Source of the DNA: Pseudogulbenkiania sp.
GTDB taxonomy: Bacteria; Pseudomonadota; Gammaproteobacteria; Burkholderiales; Chromobacteriaceae
Direction of reading: 5' to 3'
Assembly (NCBI GenBank): GCA_018260425.1
Contig: JAGLBD010000005.1
Span: 66,590-98,656 of the forward strand
DNA: 32,067 bases
The notes below the pieces were generated by a model. It saw only the letters and a program-made list of their open reading frames with translations. It did no database searches and was not told the origin of the DNA. This document shows, one piece after another, positions 26,670-32,067 of the stretch. Made by a program: the position numbers and the translations under genes. Numbering within the stretch: the stretch's first letter is position 1; every line of letters begins with the position of its first letter.

Positions 26670-27683
26670 ATGAAAAAAAGAGCGTTTATCACCGGCATTA
26701 CAGGCATGGTTGGTTCTCACTTGGCTGATTTTCTGTTGGAAAACACTGACTGGGAGATCTATGGCCTGACCCGCTGGCGTAGCCCACTTGATAACCTTTC
26801 GCATCTGTTGCCGCGCATCAATGCCAAAGATCGAATTCATCTGCTCTATGGTGACTTGCGTGACTATCTCTCGATCCATGAGGCCGTAAAGAAGGCTCAG
26901 CCAGACTACGTATTCCACCTTGCCGCTCAGAGCTATCCTAAGACTAGCTTTGACTCGCCACTGGATACGCTGGAGACAAACGTTCAGGGGACTGCTAACG
27001 TTCTTGAGGCGTTGCGCAAGAACGACCTGCGGGCTATTACGCATGTTTGTGCTTCGTCGGAAGTATTCGGCCGGGTGCCAAAGGAAAAGCTGCCGATTGA
27101 TGAGGAGTGCACCTTCCATCCGGCATCCCCTTATGCTATTTCGAAGGTGGGGACTGACCTGATCGGGCGTTACTATGCCGAGGCTTATGACATGACCGTC
27201 ATGACAACACGTATGTTTACACATACCGGCCCCCGACGTGGTGATGTTTTTGCTGAGTCGACCTTTGCAAAACAGATTGCAATGATCGAAGCAGGATTGA
27301 TTCCTCCAGTTGTCAAAACCGGTAATCTGGATTCTTTGCGGACTTTTGCTGATGTGCGAGATGCCGTGCGTGCTTATTATATGTTGGTCACCGTGAACCC
27401 GATTCCGGCCGCTTACTATAACATTGGTGGAACTTTCACTTGCACGATCAAAGAGATGTTAGACACACTGATTTCAATGTCTACTTGCAAAGATATCATC
27501 AAAGTTGAGACTGATCCTGAAAGATTGCGTCCGATTGATGCAGACCTTCAAGTGCCTAATACCAAAAAGTTTCATGATGTAACTGGCTGGGAGCCGGTTA
27601 TTCCGTTCGAACAGACGATGTCTGATCTGTTGGAATATTGGCGCGCCCGTATCAAATCCGGTGAACAGTTCCTGACTCGTTAA
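26670..27683 (+). CDS. GDP-D-glycero-D-manno-heptose 4,6-dehydratase-like (GMD family)
   Basis: 337 residues of the GDP-mannose 4,6-dehydratase group (extended SDR). Motifs are GITGMVG (9-15), LYGDLRD, HLAAQSYPKTSFDSP (substrate loop), ASSEVFG with S130 and E131 (catalytic acid/base pair), YAISK with Y155 and K159, and TRMFTHTGPRRGD. It lies in one run with all four GDP-heptose synthesis genes. The likely substrate is therefore GDP-D-glycero-alpha-D-manno-heptose, as for DmhA of Yersinia pseudotuberculosis and WcbK of Burkholderia pseudomallei. GDP-mannose as substrate (giving a rhamnose or fucose precursor) cannot be excluded by motifs alone. No symbol is given because naming depends on substrate. 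Confidence 0.85.
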   Translation: MKKRAFITGITGMVGSHLADFLLENTDWEIYGLTRWRSPLDNLSHLLPRINAKDRIHLLYGDLRDYLSIHEAVKKAQPDYVFHLAAQSYPKTSFDSPLDTLETNVQGTANVLEALRKNDLRAITHVCASSEVFGRVPKEKLPIDEECTFHPASPYAISKVGTDLIGRYYAEAYDMTVMTTRMFTHTGPRRGDVFAESTFAKQIAMIEAGLIPPVVKTGNLDSLRTFADVRDAVRAYYMLVTVNPIPAAYYNIGGTFTCTIKEMLDTLISMSTCKDIIKVETDPERLRPIDADLQVPNTKKFHDVTGWEPVIPFEQTMSDLLEYWRARIKSGEQFLTR

Positions 27684-27702
27684 AGAATAAGACACTTCTA
27701 CC

Positions 27703-28728
27703 ATGACAATAAGAGCACGTGCACCTTTGCGCCTTGGACTGGCGGGCGGAGGGACGGACGTCTCTCCATATGCGGATCTCCACGGAGGCTTTGTTCTCAA
27801 CGCGACGATCGACCGCTATGCCTATGCTGTAATCAAGACACTGACTGAGCCTGTGGTTCGCTTCATTGCCACAGATCAGCAGCTGTCTTGCAATTTACCT
27901 GCTGGATCTCAATATCCATTGAATGGGGAGTTGAATCTGCATAAGGCTGTATATAACCATATGGTGGAGCATTACAACCATGGTCGTGCACTCCATGTAG
28001 AGGTGTCCACCTTTTGTGACGCACCTCCTGGATCAGGCTTGGGTTCTTCGTCCACTATCGTTGTTGCAATGATCCAAGCATTTACCGAGTTGCTTAATCT
28101 TCCGTTGGATAGTTACGATATTGCCAGTCTGGCATTCAAAATCGAACGTCAAGATTGCAAACTACAGGGGGGTCGTCAGGACCAATATTCGGCGACTTTC
28201 GGTGGCTTTAACTTCATGGAGTTCTACGAAAATGATCGTGTCGTCGTTAATCCACTCAGAATCAATAATTCGATTTTGTGTGAGTTGGAAGCTTCGCTCT
28301 TATTGTTCTACACAGGTGTTTCGCGCGAGTCGGCCAAGATTATTGCTGACCAGAGTAATAACGTTAAAACAGGCGAAAATCACGCCATTGAAGCGATGCA
28401 TGGCATCAAGCGTGAAGCACTGATGATGAAAGAGTGTCTCTTGCGCGGAGATTTCACTGGTCTCGTGGAGTCCATGCGACAAGGGTGGGAGAACAAAAAA
28501 CGTTCTGCTAAAACGGTTTCTAATCCGTTGATGGATGAAATCTACCAAGCTGCTCTTGAGGCAGGCGCGTTGGCCGGTAAGGTATCTGGTGCTGGGGGCG
28601 GGGGATTCATGATGTTCTTTGCCCCACCAGACAAGCGTATGGCCGTTGTCAGAACGCTTAACTCGTATACTGGTCAAGTCAGTAATTGCCATTTTACAAA
28701 GCATGGTAGTCAAGCTTGGAGAATCTAG
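27703..28728 (+). CDS. hddA: D-glycero-alpha-D-manno-heptose 7-phosphate 1-kinase
   Basis: 341-residue GHMP kinase. It phosphorylates D-glycero-D-manno-heptose 7-phosphate at C1 (alpha anomer), the step that sends heptose to GDP rather than ADP activation. It shows RARAPLRLGLAGGGTDVSPY (4-23), the ATP loop PPGSGLGSSS (108-117), GGRQDQYSATFGGFN (156-170, with the acid/base Asp), and the third GHMP motif KVSGAGGGGF (293-302). The ATG at 27703 has no strong Shine-Dalgarno. Its TAG stop overlaps the gmhA GTG by one base. It is distinct from HldE of the LPS core pathway, which is a ribokinase-fold enzyme. Confidence 0.93.
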   Translation: MTIRARAPLRLGLAGGGTDVSPYADLHGGFVLNATIDRYAYAVIKTLTEPVVRFIATDQQLSCNLPAGSQYPLNGELNLHKAVYNHMVEHYNHGRALHVEVSTFCDAPPGSGLGSSSTIVVAMIQAFTELLNLPLDSYDIASLAFKIERQDCKLQGGRQDQYSATFGGFNFMEFYENDRVVVNPLRINNSILCELEASLLLFYTGVSRESAKIIADQSNNVKTGENHAIEAMHGIKREALMMKECLLRGDFTGLVESMRQGWENKKRSAKTVSNPLMDEIYQAALEAGALAGKVSGAGGGGFMMFFAPPDKRMAVVRTLNSYTGQVSNCHFTKHGSQAWRI

Positions 28729-29312
28729 TGCAATCGTTCATCAAGAACCAAATCTCAACTGCTCGTGACGTTATGGAGTCGATGCTTGAAGATGCTGTGT
28801 TGCTGGCTGCAATTCAAGTCGCAGCCAATACATGCATTTCCAGCCTGAAAGCAGGGGGCAAAATTTTGTTGGCGGGTAATGGTGGCAGTGCCGCCGACGC
28901 TCAACATATTGCCGGGGAGTTTGTAAGCCGCTTTGCTTTTGACCGACCAGGACTACCTGCTATCGCTATAACAACTGATACATCAATTTTGACTGCTATC
29001 GGTAACGACTATGGGTATGAGCTACTATTCGCACGTCAGATTCAGGCTCTAGGCAACAGAGAGGATGTATTTATTGGCTATACGACCTCCGGCTCTTCCC
29101 CTAATGTCATTAAAGCATTTGAACTTGCCAAAGAAGCTGGCCTGTTTTGTATCGGAATGACCGGTGCACGGAAAAGGTTACCATCACATTTGTGTGATGT
29201 GCTGATTGAAATTCCCTCCTTGGATACACCAAAAATTCAGGAGGGGCATCTGGTCGTGGGGCACATCATTTGCGGTCTTGTAGAGAATGCCCTATTCAAG
29301 AAGGCAGAATGA
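28728..29312 (+). CDS. gmhA: Phosphoheptose isomerase (sedoheptulose 7-phosphate isomerase)
   Basis: First step of heptose synthesis: sedoheptulose 7-phosphate to D-glycero-D-manno-heptose 7-phosphate. A 194-residue SIS-domain protein with AGNGGSAADAQH (49-60), active-site E64, the phosphate loop SGSSPN (121-126), and H179 in VVGHII. E64 and H179 correspond to E65 and H180 of E. coli. GTG 28728 is chosen because GGAGA precedes it by five bases; a TTG 12 bases earlier lies inside hddA. Any separate housekeeping gmhA for LPS core would be elsewhere in the genome. Confidence 0.94.
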   Translation: MQSFIKNQISTARDVMESMLEDAVLLAAIQVAANTCISSLKAGGKILLAGNGGSAADAQHIAGEFVSRFAFDRPGLPAIAITTDTSILTAIGNDYGYELLFARQIQALGNREDVFIGYTTSGSSPNVIKAFELAKEAGLFCIGMTGARKRLPSHLCDVLIEIPSLDTPKIQEGHLVVGHIICGLVENALFKKAE

Positions 29313-30007
29313 TGGAGGCAATTGTATTGGCTGGTGGTTTAGGAACAAGACTTCGCTCTGTCGTTTCTGATGTCCCGAAACCCATGGCTCCTGTGGCGGG
29401 AAAACCTTTTCTTGAGCTCCTGCTGACAAATTTGGTGAAGCACGGATTTACACGCATCATCATCTCCAGCGGCTATATGTCTGAAAAGATTATTGAATAC
29501 TTCGGATCAGCCTTCATGGGAGCGGAGATAGTGCATGAGGTGGAAGCTGCTCCCTTGGGAACCGGTGGTGCAGTTCGTGCTTCTCTACGCCACTGTAACG
29601 ATGATCATGTCTACATTCTTAACGGTGATACCTATGTAGACCTCGATTTCGTGCAGATTGACGCACTTTGGAAATCCCACAAGAAGTCGATCATCATATT
29701 GCGACAAGTTGAGGATACGAGTCGTTACGGGCGTGTTGAAGTTGCTAATAATCAACGTATCGTGCGTTTCAGTGAAAAAGGATTGTCGGGGGAAGGGTTG
29801 ATAAATGCAGGATGTTATGTCATGCCGACACACAGTTTGGATAATTTCCCAGAAGGTGCTTTTTCGCTTGAGTCTAGCTACTTCATTCCGTTGGTAAACG
29901 AAATCGAGTTTTTGGGCCACATGACTTCAGGAGTATTCATTGATATCGGGATTCCTGAAGACTACGCGAAAGCGCAAACCATGTTCGCCAATGTTTATGA
30001 AAAATAA
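29309..30007 (+). CDS. hddC: D-glycero-alpha-D-manno-heptose 1-phosphate guanylyltransferase
   Basis: 232-residue nucleotidyltransferase of the GT-A-like RmlA/GlmU fold that forms GDP-heptose. It has LAGGLGTRLR (7-16), VPKPMAPVAGKPF (22-34), PLGTGGA (82-88), and the metal-binding NGDT (105-108). The ATG at 29309 overlaps the gmhA stop (ATGATG), with AAGG upstream. The second ATG at 29312 is an alternative. Family members also use mannose 1-phosphate or other sugars. The assignment to heptose rests on the neighbouring hddA, gmhA and gmhB. Confidence 0.9.
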   Translation: MMEAIVLAGGLGTRLRSVVSDVPKPMAPVAGKPFLELLLTNLVKHGFTRIIISSGYMSEKIIEYFGSAFMGAEIVHEVEAAPLGTGGAVRASLRHCNDDHVYILNGDTYVDLDFVQIDALWKSHKKSIIILRQVEDTSRYGRVEVANNQRIVRFSEKGLSGEGLINAGCYVMPTHSLDNFPEGAFSLESSYFIPLVNEIEFLGHMTSGVFIDIGIPEDYAKAQTMFANVYEK

Positions 30008-30554
30008 AATAAAAGCACTGTTTCTGGATCGTGATGGAGTGATTAATCATGACGGATCGGGTTATACACATAGTGCTGATAGTTTTATTTTTATAGATGG
30101 AATATTCGAAGTTTGTCGCGTCGCTCAATCACTCGGCTATTTAATTGTTGTTGTAACTAATCAAGCAGGTATAGCAAGAGGCTATTTCTCTGAATCTGAT
30201 TTTATTCGTTTGACCGACTGGATGACGGAACAATTCCGGATTAACGGTGTATCTATTACTGATGTTTTGTACTGTCCATTTCATCCCGTCCACGGTATAG
30301 GTCCGTACCTGCATGATTCATTTGACCGTAAACCAAATCCTGGAATGCTTCTGAGAGCTCAAGAAAAATTTGATATTGCAATGGAAGCTTCAGTAATCAT
30401 TGGTGATAGCGAGAGCGATATGGTTGCTGCATTCCGAGCAGGAGTTACTACGCGAATACTCTTTCCAAACGAGAAGACACAATTGCACGATGCGAATTTG
30501 GCGACTCACACGATAAGTGTGCTTCAGGATGCATTGTGCATTATTTCTGTATGA
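29997..30554 (+). CDS. gmhB: D-glycero-D-manno-heptose 1,7-bisphosphate 7-phosphatase, zinc site altered
   Basis: 185-residue HAD phosphatase that removes the 7-phosphate before guanylylation. The core is intact: FLDRDGVIN with D11 and D13, TNQAGIARG (T54), RKPNPGML (K112), and IGDSESDM for magnesium. In the family's zinc loop, C93 is kept, but the next ligand His is F95 and the C-x-C before RKP is SFD (108-110), so three of four usual ligands are missing. HPVH and H106 nearby might bind metal in another way. The start ATG 29997 overlaps the hddC end by 11 bases; ATG 29991 is the alternative. Catalysis is still likely, since the zinc is structural. Confidence 0.88.
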   Translation: MKNKIKALFLDRDGVINHDGSGYTHSADSFIFIDGIFEVCRVAQSLGYLIVVVTNQAGIARGYFSESDFIRLTDWMTEQFRINGVSITDVLYCPFHPVHGIGPYLHDSFDRKPNPGMLLRAQEKFDIAMEASVIIGDSESDMVAAFRAGVTTRILFPNEKTQLHDANLATHTISVLQDALCIISV

Positions 30555-30579
30555 TTACTCCCAAGAGCCTAGTTTATTA

Positions 30580-30612
30580 AGCACTTTAAGGTGCTAATAT
30601 TAAGTCTTTTTT
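30580..30612 (+). terminator. Weak terminator-like hairpin after gmhB
   Basis: A 5-bp stem AGCAC with GTGCT (30580-30584 and 30591-30595) is followed after ten bases by a T6 tract (30607-30612). It is nested inside a wider inverted repeat, GAGCCTA (30565-30571) and TAGGCTC (30631-30637). The 85-base gap before the last glycosyltransferase therefore holds secondary-structure signals. The short stem and the distance to the T tract make it a weak call. Confidence 0.35.
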
Positions 30613-30639
30613 ATTATATCCCTTCATAATTAGGCTCAA

Positions 30640-31758
30640 ATGAAAGTCCTACATTTCTTTAAAACTTATTATCCGGATAGTTTTGGGGGAGTTGAGCAGG
30701 TTATTTTTCAACTGGCCGAGGGTGTGAGAGAGTATGGCTATGAGGCTGAGGTACTCGCTCTTAGCCCTCGAGGCTCTATCAGGAATGAATGTGTGGGAGG
30801 CCACCGAGTACATCGTTCAAGGCAGGATCTTTATCTGGCCTCGACGGGTTTCTCACTTTCTGCATTCAAGGATCTTTCTGAACTCGCTGCTGAAGCTGAT
30901 ATTATTCATTATCACTTCCCATGGCCGTTCATGGATTTGGTTCATTTAATTGCACAACATGGTAAACCCACGCTACTGACATATCATTCGGATATAGTTA
31001 AACAAAAAAATCTTCTTAAAATTTACAGACCGTTGATGAATTACTTTCTCAAGTCTGTAGATCACATTGTTGCTACCTCTCCTAACTATTTGGCATCTAG
31101 TCCATTTCTACCTGAGTATCAAGAAAAGATTAGCATAATTCCGATAGGCATAGATCCACTTTCATACCCTGTCGTAGATAAAGATCGACTGTTAAAATGG
31201 AAAAGAACTTTTGGTGAAAGATTCTTTCTTTTTGTTGGAGCGTTGCGATATTACAAGGGGCTCCATTTTTTGTTAGATGCTTTGATAGGGGTGGATTATC
31301 CATTGGTAATTGTAGGAGCAGGGCCAATGGAATTAGATTTGAAAAAACAAGCGCAAGCCAATGGTTTGAATAACATATATTTTTTGGGTGCATTAGACGA
31401 TATTGATAAATGTGCGCTATTGGAGTTGTCTTATGGGATGGTATTTCCATCGCATCTGCGCTCCGAAGCTTTCGGCATATCTCTAATTGAGGGGGCTATG
31501 TTTGGTAAACCATTGATTTCATGTGAAATAGGTTCTGGTACCACTTATATCAACCAGCATGAAATAACGGGAATAGTTGCTGCTCCAGAAAATTCCGATC
31601 AGCTACGTGAGGCCATGCGGAGGCTCTGGGATGATCCACTTCTTGCAGCTAGATATGGTGCTAACGCGAGGACAAGATTTGAAGAGTTTTTCACTGCGGA
31701 AAAAATGGTGAGCTCGTATATCGGTGTCTACAATCAATTGTTGAGTGCAAGGGCGTAA
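30640..31758 (+). CDS. GT4 family glycosyltransferase (WbpY/WbpZ/MtfA-like)
   Basis: A 372-residue GT-B enzyme. It opens MKVLHFFKTYYPDSFGGVEQVIFQLA, a signature of the mannosyltransferase group that includes WbpY, WbpZ, WbdC and MtfA. It then has IIHYHFPWPFMDL, TYHSDIVKQKNLL (loop at the acceptor side), IPIGID, VGALRYYKGLHFLLDAL, and HLRSEAFGISLIEGAMFGKPLISCEIGSG with the E-x7-E pair. Length and motifs are typical, and it is probably cytoplasmic and membrane-associated. Its position after the heptose genes would suit transfer of heptose or mannose from a GDP donor. Family members of this group mostly use GDP-mannose, so GDP-heptose is an inference only. Confidence 0.9.
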   Translation: MKVLHFFKTYYPDSFGGVEQVIFQLAEGVREYGYEAEVLALSPRGSIRNECVGGHRVHRSRQDLYLASTGFSLSAFKDLSELAAEADIIHYHFPWPFMDLVHLIAQHGKPTLLTYHSDIVKQKNLLKIYRPLMNYFLKSVDHIVATSPNYLASSPFLPEYQEKISIIPIGIDPLSYPVVDKDRLLKWKRTFGERFFLFVGALRYYKGLHFLLDALIGVDYPLVIVGAGPMELDLKKQAQANGLNNIYFLGALDDIDKCALLELSYGMVFPSHLRSEAFGISLIEGAMFGKPLISCEIGSGTTYINQHEITGIVAAPENSDQLREAMRRLWDDPLLAARYGANARTRFEEFFTAEKMVSSYIGVYNQLLSARA

Positions 31759-31916
31759 TATCATAATATGCCTAAAATAGGTCATCTCATTCAGCGCAAT
31801 TCCCTATGCATTAAAAATGCATTGGTGGCACACGAATGACCGATGCTATCGCAGCACTGTTGCCAGACAGCAAATCCCCGCAGAATCTGCGTTTTGGACT
31901 CGTGATCGGCAGAATC
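31759..31916 (+). other. End of cluster: spacer with a short terminator-like hairpin
   Basis: No gene is recognised here. A short perfect hairpin CGCAG-AAT-CTGCG (31879-31891) runs straight into TTTT and could end the cluster transcript, though the stem is only 5 bp. A 34-codon frame from ATG 31837 (MTDAIAALLPDSKSPQNLRF...) runs in frame into the transposase-like start at 31917 and stops at 31940. I do not regard it as an independent gene. Confidence 0.4.
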
Positions 31917-32017
31917 ATGACCACCTGGGCAGCAGACTAATTGGGGCGGCAAACCTCGGAGACTGCCGTCTTACCCGGCGCCTTGTCTCACTGGCCGAAC
32001 GCTTTGCCGCCATGTAA
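31917..32017 (+). pseudogene. Truncated, frameshifted IS4/Tn5-type transposase N-terminus
   Basis: From ATG 31917 the frame reads MTTWAAD then stops (TAA 31938-31940). In the next forward frame from 31940 the sequence continues as ANLGDCRLTRRLVSLAERFA and stops at 32015. Joined, these match the N-terminal DNA-binding segment of Tn5-like IS4 family transposases (typically W-A-x-E-x-F-G-x-A-x-L-G-D-x-R-L-x-R-R-L-V-x-L). Only about 35 residues remain, and no catalytic DDE region is in the window. A remnant of an insertion sequence is the simplest reading. Base composition here is higher in GC than in the glycosyltransferase genes. The last 50 bases of the window show nothing further except AGGAG near the edge. 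Confidence 0.7.
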
Positions 32018-32067
32018 TGACCCACTGAATCTCTGCTCAGGTCATAATTCACACAGGAGCATGTGAT

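Noticed and set aside
31803-31826. ATGCAT-TAAAA-ATGCAT repeat after the last gene as an attachment site or terminator
   Set aside because: ATGCAT is itself a palindrome and the repeat is short. No matching copy was found near the left junction and no T tract follows.

Overview
The window joins a conserved chromosomal block to a large surface-polysaccharide gene cluster. It probably comes from a betaproteobacterium. The left block (mutL, dedA, secF, secD, yajC, tgt, all on the minus strand) is GC-rich and has the gene content of beta/gammaproteobacteria. I lean towards the Neisseriales (Chromobacterium-like bacteria), but this is a judgement from remembered similarity and was not tested by search.

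Layout. Positions 1-1677 hold the 5' part of mutL and the dedA gene it overlaps. Positions 1805-6292 hold the preprotein-translocase accessory unit tgt-yajC-secD-secF, read leftwards, which ends in a strong intrinsic terminator downstream of secF. Positions 6293-7249 are an AT-richer, gene-poor junction. From 7250 to 31758 every gene lies on the plus strand, mostly with 4-bp stop/start overlaps or very short gaps. In order these are an ABC-2 polysaccharide exporter (wzm-wzt), an AMP-ligase-like protein of the PaaK/CapK type, a divergent NodB-like polysaccharide deacetylase, a UDP-GlcNAc 2-epimerase (wecB), a run of nine glycosyltransferases interrupted by one hexapeptide-repeat acyltransferase, and a histidine phosphatase. 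A weak terminator and a candidate promoter follow at about 25.7 kb. Next comes a heptose block: an SDR reductase, a GDP-heptose 4,6-dehydratase-like enzyme, hddA, gmhA, hddC and gmhB. A tenth glycosyltransferase ends the run. After it lies a frameshifted, truncated fragment of an IS4/Tn5-type transposase, and base composition there rises again.

How the genes fit together. GmhA, HddA, GmhB and HddC are the four steps from sedoheptulose 7-phosphate to GDP-D-glycero-alpha-D-manno-heptose. The dehydratase and reductase next to them suggest conversion of that nucleotide sugar to a 6-deoxy-heptose or a related 4-keto/epimerised derivative. WecB would supply UDP-ManNAc. Ten glycosyltransferase proteins (about eleven catalytic-type domains) would build a long or branched glycan on the cytoplasmic face, and Wzm-Wzt would export it. 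The acyltransferase, deacetylase-like and ligase-like proteins are candidates for decorating it. No Wzx or Wzy, no polyprenyl-phosphate sugar transferase (WecA/WbaP type) and no outer-membrane capsule export genes (Wza, KpsD type) are seen in the window. Whether the product is an O-antigen, a capsule or a protein-linked glycan therefore cannot be settled from this sequence.

The points most worth a second look are the modified-heptose pathway, a GmhB that lacks most of the usual zinc ligands, the CapK-deacetylase pair, the large glycosyltransferases with unassigned or degenerate N-terminal domains, and the histidine phosphatase inside the cluster.
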